Origin: Crossiella cryophila
Lineage (GTDB): Bacteria; Actinomycetota; Actinomycetes; Mycobacteriales; Pseudonocardiaceae
Direction of reading: 5' to 3'
Assembly (NCBI RefSeq): GCF_014204915.1
Contig: NZ_JACHMH010000001.1
Span: 4,303,501 to 4,367,500, forward strand
DNA: 64,000 bases
Part shown: piece by piece, positions 28,291 to 36,018 of the stretch
How positions within the stretch are numbered: position 1 is the first letter of the stretch
Layout: every line of letters begins with the position of its first letter
Made by a program: the position numbers and the translations under genes
Notes under the pieces: model-generated
Told to the model about the DNA's origin: nothing
What the model saw: the letters and a program-made list of their open reading frames with translations, nothing else
The model's database searches: none

Positions 28291-28869
28291 ATGGGCAGGA
28301 CCAAGGAGTTCGATCCGGACGTGGCACTGCGGGCCGCGATGGAACTGTTCTGGCGGCAGGGCTACGAGGGCACCTCGATGCAGGACCTCGTGGACCACCT
28401 CGGCGTCAACCGGGCCAGCATCTACGCCACCTTCGGCGGCAAGCACGAGCTGTACCTGCGCGCGCTGGACCACTACGCCGAACTGACCGACGTGCTGATG
28501 CTCAGCGGACTGTCCAAGGCCGGTCCGGTACTGCCCGAGGTGCGCGCGCTGGTCCGCCGATACGTGCAGGACTCCTTGCAGGACAAGGAAAAACGCGGCT
28601 GCCTGGTCACCAACACGGTGGTGGAGCTACTCCCGGCCGACGCGGTGGCCGGGCGCCGCGCCGAACTCAGCCTCGACGGGCTGGAAATGGTGCTCGCCAG
28701 CGCGCTGACCCGCGCGCAGGCCCAGGGCGAACTGGCCGAGAGCCGGGATCCGCGGGGGCTGGCCCGGTTCCTGGTGACCTTCCTGCAGGGGGTCCGGGTG
28801 ATCGCCAAGACGCCGGATCCGCGTCGGCTGCTGGATGCCGAACGGCAGGCACTGTCCCTGCTCGACTGA
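28291..28869 (+). CDS. TetR-family regulator
   Basis: A 192-residue TetR with N-terminal helix-turn-helix (MQDLVDHLGVNRASIYATFG) and a C-terminal domain of the type that pairs KRGCLVTNTVVEL with a helical ligand pocket. A 19-bp element precedes this gene and is repeated before the downstream alpha/beta hydrolase. It therefore probably represses both itself and that enzyme. A hairpin with a T-rich tail follows the stop. Confidence 0.87.
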   Translation: MGRTKEFDPDVALRAAMELFWRQGYEGTSMQDLVDHLGVNRASIYATFGGKHELYLRALDHYAELTDVLMLSGLSKAGPVLPEVRALVRRYVQDSLQDKEKRGCLVTNTVVELLPADAVAGRRAELSLDGLEMVLASALTRAQAQGELAESRDPRGLARFLVTFLQGVRVIAKTPDPRRLLDAERQALSLLD

Positions 28870-28874
28870 ACCGG

Positions 28875-28912
28875 CCGCGCCCTCTCCTGGGGTGGCGCGG
28901 TCTTCTTTTTGT
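28875..28912 (+). terminator. Rho-independent terminator after the TetR gene
   Basis: CCGCGCC (28875-28881) pairs with GGCGCGG (28894-28900), immediately followed by TCTTCTTTTT. This is one of very few T-tract terminators in the window. It separates the regulator from the hydrolase transcript. Confidence 0.75.
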
Positions 28913-28920
28913 CCTTTTAT

Positions 28921-28939
28921 TGGAATGCTCGTTCTGGAA
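28921..28939. promoter_or_regulatory. TetR operator copy 2, upstream of the alpha/beta hydrolase
   Basis: TGGAATGCTCGTTCTGGAA shares TGGA and CGTTCTGGAA with the copy at 28254-28272 and contains GAATG-CT-CGTTC. It sits 13 bp before the GTG at 28953, so bound protein would block transcription or initiation. Confidence 0.55.
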
Positions 28940-28952
28940 AATGGAGACTGTT

Positions 28953-29855
28953 GTGACCGATCGGTACACCGACGCCGCCCTCGCCGCCACGCTGTCGGGG
29001 GACTTCCGCAGCGAGCACGCCGAGGTCAACGGCACCCGCCTGCACTACGTCATCGGCGGCACCGGCAGCCCGCTGGTGCTGCTGCCCGGCTGGCCGCAGA
29101 CCTGGTGGCAGTTCCGCAAGATCATGCCCGCGCTCGCCGAGCACCACCGGGTCATCGCGGTCGACCTGCGCGGCATGGGCGGCTCGGCCAAACCCGCGGC
29201 CGGCTACGACAAGAAGACCATGGCCAAGGACATCCACGAACTGCTCCGGCACCTGGGCATCGAACAGGCCGACGTGGCCGGGCACGACATCGGCGCCATG
29301 GTCGCGCACAGCTTCGCCGCCAACCACCCCGAGACCGCCCGCCGGATCGCGCTCATCGACGTCCCGCACCCCGACGACAGCCTCGACGAGATCCCCATGC
29401 TGCCGCCGCACCCCGACCGCGTGCACCCCTGGTGGTTCGCCTTCAACCACCTCCACGGCCTGCCCGAACAGCTCCTCGCCGGCCGCTCCCGGCACCTCAT
29501 CGACTGGCTCTACCAGGCGATGCTGCTGGACCAGGGCAAGATCGACGAGCAGGCGCGCACCGTCTACGCCAACGCCTACGACCAGCCCGAGGCCATCCGG
29601 GCCGGCAACGGCTGGTACCAGACCTGGCGGCAGGACATCGCCGACAACCGCGGCTACGCCAAGCTGACCACCCCGGTGCTAGGCGTCGGCGGCGACCAGG
29701 GCTACCACTACGCCACCGCCCGCGCGCTGCCCAAGCAGGCCAACGACTACGAGCTGGTGGAGATCGCGGACAGCGGGCACTACGTGGCCGAGGAACAGCC
29801 CGAGGCGCTGGTGGCCGAACTGCGCCGGTTCTTCGCCGCGGACAAGATCGGCTGA
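28953..29855 (+). CDS. Epoxide hydrolase/haloacetate dehalogenase-like alpha/beta hydrolase
   Basis: A 300-residue alpha/beta hydrolase with an aspartate nucleophile (VAGHDIGAMVAHSF), oxyanion segment LLPGWPQTWWQFR and catalytic His in ADSGHYVAEEQP, with a cap domain containing HPWWFAFNHLHG. An Asp nucleophile indicates epoxide hydrolysis or dehalogenation. GTG at 28953 follows GGAGA at good spacing; an ATG at 28941 is the alternative. A copy of the TetR operator lies immediately upstream. A large hairpin follows. Confidence 0.85.
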   Translation: MTDRYTDAALAATLSGDFRSEHAEVNGTRLHYVIGGTGSPLVLLPGWPQTWWQFRKIMPALAEHHRVIAVDLRGMGGSAKPAAGYDKKTMAKDIHELLRHLGIEQADVAGHDIGAMVAHSFAANHPETARRIALIDVPHPDDSLDEIPMLPPHPDRVHPWWFAFNHLHGLPEQLLAGRSRHLIDWLYQAMLLDQGKIDEQARTVYANAYDQPEAIRAGNGWYQTWRQDIADNRGYAKLTTPVLGVGGDQGYHYATARALPKQANDYELVEIADSGHYVAEEQPEALVAELRRFFAADKIG

Positions 29856-29865
29856 GCCCGGCCGC

Positions 29866-29905
29866 GCGGCTCCCGCCCGGTACTCGATTACCGGGTGGGA
29901 GCCGC
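29866..29905 (+). terminator. Strong hairpin after the alpha/beta hydrolase gene
   Basis: GCGGCTCCCGCCCGGTA (29866-29882) pairs with TACCGGGTGGGAGCCGC (29889-29905), 17 bp with one G-T pair and a 6-nt loop, 10 bp after the stop. No T run. Confidence 0.7.
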
Positions 29906-30019
29906 CCGGAATGACCGGATTCAGCCAGGGCTGAAGTGACTCGCCCGTGGCCGGGGCGTGACAGGGAGTCGGTCGCGCTCTGCTGGAATTGACCCAGCCG
30001 GCGCAACGGAGGACTGCCT

Positions 30020-31042
30020 GTGACCCTGTCGGACGAACCCTTCGATCCCAGCAGGCGCAAGGCGTTCCTCGCCGGCGCCGGCTTCGAGGCCATGTACGCG
30101 ATGTACGTCGACTACTGCGCGCCGGACCCGGTCCGGCTCAGCTCGGCCGACCGGCGCACCGGCCGGTTCTGGACCACCCACCTCACCGGCCTGCCCGACC
30201 CGGACCGGATCGGCGGCGTCGGCACCGCGCTCAGCGAGGTGGCCAGCGACTCCGCCTACGAACTCGGCGGACAGGGCAGGCCGGACGGGTACGTGGTGCG
30301 GGTGCAGGTGCGGGGCGCCGTCCGGACCGACCTGGAAGGCCACGACCTGGCCGCGGGCCACACCATCCAGGGCCCGGAACAACACCTCACCCAGGCGATC
30401 TCGCCCGGCAGCGTGATGCGCTACCTGGTCGTCCCGCCCGCCAAGATCGCCGACGCGCTGCGGGTCCGCCTGGGTGAGGAACCGCGCGGCCTGCTGCACT
30501 TCGACCCGGAGATCCGGCACCAGGCACCCGCGGCCGCGGCCTGGCTCGGCCTGGTCAACAGCTGGGCCGACCCCCGGCACGCCCAACTGCTCGCCCAGTC
30601 GCCCTTGGCACTGCGCCACTTCGAGCAACTCCTCATCCAGGCTCTGCTGGACGCCCAGCCGCACGCGCTGACCGGCGCGCTGACCCGGCACACCGCGGCC
30701 GCCCCGCCCGGCTCGATGCGCCGGGCCATGGCCTACTGCGAGGAACACGCGCACGAACCGATCTCGGTGGCGCACATCGCCGCCGCGGCCGGACTCAGCG
30801 TCCGCCAGCTGCAACGCGGCTTCCGCGAACACCTCGGCATCAGCCCACTGGAACACCTGCGCCGGGTCCGCCTCGACCTGGTGCACCAGGAACTCCTGGA
30901 GATCGCCGCGGGCCGAGCCACCGGAACGATCACCGAGATCGCCACCCGGTGGGGATTCGCGCACCTGGGGCGGTTCTCCGAGTACTACCGCGGCACCTAC
31001 GGGCGACCGCCCTCGCACACGGTGCGGGCCGTGCCCGCCTGA
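30020..31042 (+). CDS. AraC-family regulator with AraC_binding_2-type domain
   Basis: A 340-residue regulator. The N-terminal 200 residues resemble the sensor of AraC/XylS proteins such as the FeaR/NphR group (beta strands around SDSAYELGG and VVRVQVRGAV). The C-terminal domain has the paired helix-turn-helices (SVAHIAAAAGLSVRQLQRGF and TEIATRWGFAHLGRFSEYY). GTG at 30020 follows GGAGG. No obvious target is adjacent. Function likely activation of an unlinked or neighbouring operon. Confidence 0.85.
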   Translation: MTLSDEPFDPSRRKAFLAGAGFEAMYAMYVDYCAPDPVRLSSADRRTGRFWTTHLTGLPDPDRIGGVGTALSEVASDSAYELGGQGRPDGYVVRVQVRGAVRTDLEGHDLAAGHTIQGPEQHLTQAISPGSVMRYLVVPPAKIADALRVRLGEEPRGLLHFDPEIRHQAPAAAAWLGLVNSWADPRHAQLLAQSPLALRHFEQLLIQALLDAQPHALTGALTRHTAAAPPGSMRRAMAYCEEHAHEPISVAHIAAAAGLSVRQLQRGFREHLGISPLEHLRRVRLDLVHQELLEIAAGRATGTITEIATRWGFAHLGRFSEYYRGTYGRPPSHTVRAVPA

Positions 31043-31054
31043 GCGGGGCCGGGC

Positions 31055-31279
31055 TCAGTTGGCCGGATGCACCTCGAGGCAGTTGTCGCTGCCGAGCACC
31101 ACCCGGCGCCCCGGATAGGCCCGCGCCGCGATCTGCACATCCCGCTCGTCGAACAGGCCCTGGAAGATCAGCACCCCGTCGTACAGCTCGGCCTTCTCCA
31201 CCCCGGTCGGCCACCGGTGCTGATAGACGTCGACGTCGATGGGTTCCGACGGCGGTGGCAGGTCAGGACCACGATGCAT
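31055..31279 (-). CDS. Small hypothetical protein
   Basis: A 74-residue protein whose ATG directly follows the upstream gene's TGA (TGAATG), so the two are translationally coupled. It contains PIDVDVYQHRWPTGVEKAEL and ends LGSDNCLEVHPAN, and reads as a compact alpha/beta fold. No family recognised. It may be a partner of the 31843 product. Confidence 0.6.
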   Translation of the reverse strand: MHRGPDLPPPSEPIDVDVYQHRWPTGVEKAELYDGVLIFQGLFDERDVQIAARAYPGRRVVLGSDNCLEVHPAN

Positions 31280-31843
31280 TCACCCAGTATCAACCGTCTG
31301 TCCACCCTGTGCCAGAGGTGCTTCGGCGGCACCCCGCCAGGCCCGCTCGAAGACCTCGACGTCGATCTCCATGGCCGCGAACCGGGGGTCGTGCAGGTCG
31401 AAGGGCGGGTTGAACGGCCAGTCCCGCTCGGTCGAACGCTCGTGCCCGCCGTCCGGCCGGACCTCCACCTGCCGGAGCCGCCTTCCGTCGGGGCCGAGTT
31501 CGACCAGGTAGACCGAATCGTCCTCCGGGTCGTCCTGATCGCTCAGGTACACCAGCGGCCTGCCGACCAGCGCGCCGAACCCCGGCTGATCCCGCTGCCC
31601 ATCCCGCTCCGCGCGCAGCTCGGCCAGCGCGGGGTCCCCGTCGACCTCGTCGATGTCGACCTCCGCCAGCGACCAGGACGCCGCCGCGCTCAGCTGACCG
31701 GGATCGGTGATCACCTCGGTCTCGGCGAGGGTCAGGACGATCTCCTCGGCCGAACGGGCCCGGATCCACCACCACAGGCCACCCATCCCGTAGTCGTGCG
31801 ACACCAGGAACCGGATCTTGCCGGTGCGATCCACCTCGCTCAC
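31280..31843 (-). CDS. Hypothetical cytoplasmic protein
   Basis: A 187-residue acidic protein. GTG at 31843 is chosen because AGGGTGACC lies upstream and the sequence begins VSEVDRTGKIRFLV. It is Asp/Glu-rich (LSDQDDPEDDSVYLVELGPD) and contains DYGMGGLWWWIRA and RDWPFNPPFDLHDPRFAAME. No signal peptide or membrane helix. It is coupled to the 74-residue gene downstream. Function unknown. Confidence 0.65.
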   Translation of the reverse strand: MSEVDRTGKIRFLVSHDYGMGGLWWWIRARSAEEIVLTLAETEVITDPGQLSAAASWSLAEVDIDEVDGDPALAELRAERDGQRDQPGFGALVGRPLVYLSDQDDPEDDSVYLVELGPDGRRLRQVEVRPDGGHERSTERDWPFNPPFDLHDPRFAAMEIDVEVFERAWRGAAEAPLAQGGQTVDTG

Positions 31844-31953
31844 GGCGGTCACCCTACGGACCGGATCCGGCCCTCGAACCGGACCGCGCAAGACGGTCGA
31901 CGGATTGACAGCCGAGTGCCCCACCCGCTGTCATGAATGTCCGCCGCCATGTT

Positions 31954-31965
31954 GAGAGCGCTCTC
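31954..31965. promoter_or_regulatory. LacI-type palindromic operator upstream of the GH16 gene
   Basis: The perfect palindrome GAGAGCGCTCTC lies 39 bp before the GH16 start. It has the inverted-repeat form with central CG (GAGCGCTC) known for CebR-like LacI regulators of glucan-degrading genes in actinomycetes. The regulator is inferred and not identified. Confidence 0.55.
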
Positions 31966-32004
31966 TCGTTTCCGGGGAGTGCCCTGACCTCAACTGGAGG
32001 CTGC

Positions 32005-32868
32005 ATGTCAACGAGGACGAGCCGACGGAAGTGTGTCACCGTCGCGCTGGCCACCCTCCTGGCCGCGGTCGGCGTCTCCGCTCCGGTGGCACCCGCGAGT
32101 GCCGCGCCCGCGGCCTGGGTGCAGGTGTGGAACGACGAGTTCAACGGGCCCAACGGGGCCGGGGTGGACCGCGGGAAGTGGAACTTCGACATCGGCAACG
32201 CCCAGGCCAATGGCTGGGGCAACAACGAACTGCAGTACTACACCGACCGGACCTCCAACGCGGCCACCGACGGCGCGGGCAACCTGGTGATCACCGCGCG
32301 GCGGGAGACGCACGGGCAGTGCTGGAACGGGCGGGCCTGCGACTACACCTCGGCGCGGCTGCTGACCAAGGGCAAGTTCGAGCGGGCCTACGGGCGGTTC
32401 GAGGCGCGGATGAAACTGCCCTACGGCCAGGGCATCTGGCCGGCGTTCTGGATGCTGGGCAACAACTTCCCCGGCACGCGCTGGCCGGACTGCGGCGAGA
32501 TCGACATCATGGAGAACATCGGCCGGGAGCCCAACACCGTGCACGGCACCTTGCACGGGCCCGGTTACTCCGGCTCCGGCGGGATCGGGGCGTCCAAGGC
32601 CTCGCCGGATGGGCGGCCGTACTCGCAGAACTTCCACACCTTCGCCATCGAGTGGTCGCCGACCGACATCAAGTGGTTCGTCGACGGGCAGCAGTTCCAG
32701 CGGCGCACCCCGGCCGACCTGGGCGGGCGGCGCTGGGTGTTCGACCACCCGTTCTTCATGATCCTCAACCTGGCGGTCGGTGGGAACTGGCCGGGCAACC
32801 CGGATGGCAGCACCGTGTTCCCGCAGCGGTTGAGCGTGGACTACGTGCGGGTGTTCGAGTGGCGTTGA
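32005..32868 (+). CDS. Secreted GH16 endo-beta-glucanase
   Basis: A 287-residue protein with an N-terminal signal peptide (RRKCVTVALATLLAAVG, cut near ASA) and a single GH16 beta-jelly-roll. The catalytic motif EIDIMENIG holds the nucleophile and acid/base Glu. GIWPAFWMLG upstream and PFFMILNLAVGGNWPG downstream complete the family signature of laminarinase-type beta-1,3-glucanases. ATG at 32005 follows TGGAGG. The palindrome at 31954 points to LacI-type control by glucan-derived sugars. No carbohydrate-binding module is fused. Confidence 0.93.
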   Translation: MSTRTSRRKCVTVALATLLAAVGVSAPVAPASAAPAAWVQVWNDEFNGPNGAGVDRGKWNFDIGNAQANGWGNNELQYYTDRTSNAATDGAGNLVITARRETHGQCWNGRACDYTSARLLTKGKFERAYGRFEARMKLPYGQGIWPAFWMLGNNFPGTRWPDCGEIDIMENIGREPNTVHGTLHGPGYSGSGGIGASKASPDGRPYSQNFHTFAIEWSPTDIKWFVDGQQFQRRTPADLGGRRWVFDHPFFMILNLAVGGNWPGNPDGSTVFPQRLSVDYVRVFEWR

Positions 32869-32935
32869 TCAGCTGAGGGCAAACGTCGGGGGCCTGTCGC
32901 GGCTGTCGCGGCAGGCCCCCGATGTCGTTGGTGGG

Positions 32936-34030
32936 TCAGTGGCCGAGTTTGGGGTGGCCGTTGGCCTGGCCGAAGCCGTTGGGGCCGGTGATCTCCATCG
33001 GGGTGGGGCCGGCGACCTGCCACGGGCCGGGTTTGGTGGCCTTGGGCTTCTGCTCGCGTTCGGCCAGCTCCTGGTGCAGCTGGCGGAGCAGGCCGCGTTC
33101 CCGGTCGGTCAGCTTGGCCTCGGCCGAGCTGGTGGCGGGTTCACTCGCCGACGGCAGCGGGAGGTCGGCCATGGCGGGGGTGGACAGCGGGGCGTCCAGG
33201 TCCGGGTCGGCCGGGATGGGGTCCATCGCGTGGATGGTGGTGGTGGCCACCGGGTCCTCGTCCGGCCGGATCATCGGCGGCGGCACGGGGGACAGTTCGG
33301 TGTCGGCCAGGGCCGGGGGATCGGGGGTGACCACGATCTGGGTGACGTCGGGGCTGGGTGCGGGCGGTGGCGGCGGAGGTTCCGAGCGGGCGCGGCGGGC
33401 GACCGGTCGCTCCCGGATCGGCTCGGCCTCGTAGCCGGGCACGTCGATTCGGCGGGCGGTGGCCAGGGCCTTCTCGTGGTACTCGGGCAGTTCCTCGCCG
33501 GTGCGGAAGACCTCGATCGAGGAGCGCACGCCCGCCTGCTGCATGGCCCGGTTGAGCTGGTAGACCACGGCCGAGGGGAAGCCCTCCGGGCCGACCTCCA
33601 TCAGCAGCACCTGGTGCGGCACCGCGCCGGCGGCCGCACCGGCCGGGGTGGTGCGCCAGGTGCCCCAGACCGAGCGCAGCGCGGGCAGCCTGCGCAGCAC
33701 GCCGGCCAGTACCCGTTCCAGGCCGGGGATGGGGTCGTTGCCGCTGTTGAACCGGTGGCCGTCGCCAAGGCGGACCTCGGAGACCACCACCTGGTCGGCC
33801 AGTGCCGGGTCGATGCGCACCTCGTCGAGCACGTGCCGCAGCCGGTACTGCTCGGCCGGGGTGATCGAGATCCGCCCGGCCAGCAGCGCGCCCAGCATCA
33901 GCTCGGCCGCTCGCTCGTACTCCAGCAGCGCGGCGTGCTCGCGGGCGGCCAGCACCGCGTCGTCGTCGATCCGGCCCGCCAGCTCCAGCAACAGCTGGTG
34001 GATCCGGTCGGCCAGGGTCATGCCGTCCAT
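32936..34030 (-). CDS. Hypothetical protein with Pro-rich linker, paralogue of its upstream neighbour
   Basis: A 364-residue protein. An N-terminal helical domain (LLLELAGRIDDDAV, then ITPAEQYRLRHVLDEV) leads into an alpha/beta segment of about 200 residues. An acidic Pro-rich linker follows, then a short C-terminal helix (KLTDRERGLLRQLHQELAERE). ATG at 34030 fits the AGGGAGG site better than the ATG at 34021, which overlaps the upstream stop. The N-terminal half aligns with the upstream gene. Family and function are unknown to me. No signal peptide. Confidence 0.65.
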   Translation of the reverse strand: MDGMTLADRIHQLLLELAGRIDDDAVLAAREHAALLEYERAAELMLGALLAGRISITPAEQYRLRHVLDEVRIDPALADQVVVSEVRLGDGHRFNSGNDPIPGLERVLAGVLRRLPALRSVWGTWRTTPAGAAAGAVPHQVLLMEVGPEGFPSAVVYQLNRAMQQAGVRSSIEVFRTGEELPEYHEKALATARRIDVPGYEAEPIRERPVARRARSEPPPPPPAPSPDVTQIVVTPDPPALADTELSPVPPPMIRPDEDPVATTTIHAMDPIPADPDLDAPLSTPAMADLPLPSASEPATSSAEAKLTDRERGLLRQLHQELAEREQKPKATKPGPWQVAGPTPMEITGPNGFGQANGHPKLGH

Positions 34031-34638
34031 GCCACGCCTCCCTCGACCCCGACACACACCAGCTCCGCGGCCTCCCAGGCCGCGTGGTGGTAGTCGGGAA
34101 GCTCCATCCCCGATGGCAGCACCTCGACGCACGGTTCGTGCTCGCCGAGTGCGCGCAGCACCCGCTGCACCTCACCAGCCAGTCCGGCCAGATCGGCCGA
34201 GGCGGTGACCAGGACAACCCGTTTGCCCACCTCACCGGGGCGCTGACCGCGCCGCCAGGTGCAGCGGACCTCGCGCACCCCGGCCCGGCTGCGCAGCGCG
34301 GCGGCCAGCACCACGGCCACCGCGTCGCTGCCGCTGGGCGTCTCCGGGTGGTCCAGGCTGAACTTGTGCCCGCTGCGGCCCACCTCGTCCACGACCATGA
34401 TCGCGGCCAGGGCCGCGCGGTCCGCGCCGTAGGGGGTCAGCGAGTCCGACAGCAGCCGGTGTTCGCGTTCGGTCAGGGCGATCCGGTGTTGCAGCAGGCT
34501 GGCCGGCAGCGACCTAGCCAGCACCACCTGCGCTCCGCTGGCGAGCCAGTCCCGGAATCGCCACAGTTGGGCGTCGGGGAGCCGGCCGGCCAGCCGGAGG
34601 AGCAGCTCGTGACAGTCGAGCTCGGCAACCTCATGCAT
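34018..34638 (-). CDS. Hypothetical protein, first of a tandem paralogue pair
   Basis: A 206-residue protein that resembles the N-terminal two thirds of the next gene in layout and motifs: LLLRLAGRLPDAQL with LLLELAGRIDDDAV, and MVVDEVGRSGHKF with VVVSEVRLGDGHRF. Both carry a GxELPxYHxxA segment near the end of the shared domain. The overlap of the two genes points to translational coupling and a tandem duplication. No known domain recognised; cytoplasmic. Confidence 0.65.
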   Translation of the reverse strand: MHEVAELDCHELLLRLAGRLPDAQLWRFRDWLASGAQVVLARSLPASLLQHRIALTEREHRLLSDSLTPYGADRAALAAIMVVDEVGRSGHKFSLDHPETPSGSDAVAVVLAAALRSRAGVREVRCTWRRGQRPGEVGKRVVLVTASADLAGLAGEVQRVLRALGEHEPCVEVLPSGMELPDYHHAAWEAAELVCVGVEGGVAWTA

Positions 34639-34724
34639 GGCCCGCAGCCTAGACCGAAGGGGGCAGCCTTTCAGTCCTTCGGGGGGTCAAGTTGGGGAAA
34701 GTATCGATTGATCATGCGTCAGCG

Positions 34725-35249
34725 TTACTGTCCGTCCGGCTTTTTCTCCCCTGCGGGGCCAGGCTTTTGGGGGAACTGGAGGGCGTCGAAGTAACTCTCC
34801 GATTCCTTGCCGCGGATCACGCTGGCCTTGTCGAGCAGGGCCTTCGTCGCGTCGTAGCGGCGCTGCTCCTTGTTCGGCCCGTCCACCAGTGACTGTGCGT
34901 GGTGCATCTCCAGCTCCCAGGCCGAGTATGCCTCGGTGAGTTTGAAGTCGCTGCGGCGCAGCAGGCCCCAGTTCTTGTCCCACTGGTAGAAGGAGTGCAG
35001 GCCGGTGCTCAGTGCGATGGCCACGCCGATGACCGCGATGGTCAGGTCCTTCTGGGGGAAGGAGATGACCGTGATCAGCGGCAGGCTGATGCTGAGCACG
35101 GTGACCAGGATGCCGGTGAACCGGAAGAACCGGCGGTTCCACCGGGACCGGAACCGGTAGCGGTCCCGCAGGTCGATCACATACTGCCGGGCCACCCGCC
35201 CGTACTCGCCGTGGTCGGGGTTTGCCGCGGACTTGTCTTTGCCGGCCAC
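34725..35249 (-). CDS. DUF4231 (SLATT-like) two-helix membrane protein
   Basis: A 174-residue protein. A basic N-terminus (YRFRSRWNRRFFRF) leads into two close membrane helices (about residues 45-65 and 70-88) and a long cytoplasmic helical tail. YRFRSRWNRRF, YQWDKNW and LKLTEAYSAWELEM-like segments fit DUF4231. SLATT-type proteins are predicted pore or signal-coupled effectors in some conflict systems. Here it follows a GDPD gene on the same strand by 16 bp, with no nucleotide cyclase or sensor visible. Role unknown. Confidence 0.7.
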   Translation of the reverse strand: MAGKDKSAANPDHGEYGRVARQYVIDLRDRYRFRSRWNRRFFRFTGILVTVLSISLPLITVISFPQKDLTIAVIGVAIALSTGLHSFYQWDKNWGLLRRSDFKLTEAYSAWELEMHHAQSLVDGPNKEQRRYDATKALLDKASVIRGKESESYFDALQFPQKPGPAGEKKPDGQ

Positions 35250-35265
35250 CGGTACCGCCCTGGTG

Positions 35266-36009
35266 TCAATGCTCGCTGGAGGGGACGAACCCGGAGAATA
35301 TGATGTTGTCGGCCAGTTGTTGAGCCCTTCTCGCCTGAGCGGCCGAACCGACCGGCCAGGCGAGCACCGGCCGCCCCCGGTCCCGCCAGTAGGTGGCGGC
35401 CCGCGATGGCAGTGCGGCCAGTTCGAGGCTGAGGAAGTCCGGCCTGGTCACGAAGTTGCCGACCAGGCTGCGGCCGAGGAATCGGCTCACCGGATCGGCT
35501 TTGGGCAGCAGTCCGGAGATCTGCCCGAGCGGTACGCGGACACCCAGACGGCGTAACCGGAACACGGCCACCGGGTCGAAGGAGTGCACCGCGACCTCAC
35601 CCCGGTAACCGCGGAGCTGGCGCAGCAGCGCGGCCTCGATGCCGCGGCCCTCGAGCGGGTGGGCGTGTTTGGTCTCGATGAGCAGTGGGACCCGGCCGTC
35701 GACGAGGTCGAGGACCTCGGTGAGCCGGGGGATGCCGTGTCCGGTGCCGTTGAGCCGGAGCGCGCCGAGTTCGGCGGCGGTCTTGGCCCGGACCGGGCCT
35801 GGCACGCCGGTGAGCCGGGGCAGGTCGGCGTCGTGGCTGACCACCAGGTCCTCGTCGGCGCTGAACCGGACGTCGAGTTCGCAGGGGAAGCCCTGGCGCA
35901 GGGCGGCCTCGAAGGCGGGCAGCGAGTTCTCCGGGATGCCCGCGGTGAGGTCGTAGAGGCCGCGGTGCGCGATGGGCACGGCGGTGAGCCACTTCGGGAG
36001 GTCGCCCAT
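35266..36009 (-). CDS. Glycerophosphodiester phosphodiesterase (GDPD family)
   Basis: A 247-residue TIM-barrel with the GDPD metal/catalytic residues: AHRGLYD at the N-terminus, PENSLPAFEAAL, CELDVRFSADEDLVVSHD and LIETKHAH. It hydrolyses glycerophosphodiesters to glycerol-3-phosphate and an alcohol. There is no signal peptide, so cytoplasmic action on recycled phospholipid headgroups is likely. It is followed by the DUF4231 membrane gene, with which it may be cotranscribed. Confidence 0.9.
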   Translation of the reverse strand: MGDLPKWLTAVPIAHRGLYDLTAGIPENSLPAFEAALRQGFPCELDVRFSADEDLVVSHDADLPRLTGVPGPVRAKTAAELGALRLNGTGHGIPRLTEVLDLVDGRVPLLIETKHAHPLEGRGIEAALLRQLRGYRGEVAVHSFDPVAVFRLRRLGVRVPLGQISGLLPKADPVSRFLGRSLVGNFVTRPDFLSLELAALPSRAATYWRDRGRPVLAWPVGSAAQARRAQQLADNIIFSGFVPSSEH

Positions 36010-36018
36010 CGGCTCAGG

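Noticed and set aside
34654-34682. Inverted repeat CCGAAGG/CCTTCGG as a terminator
   Set aside because: Only 7-bp arms with a 15-nt loop and no T run; too weak to list.
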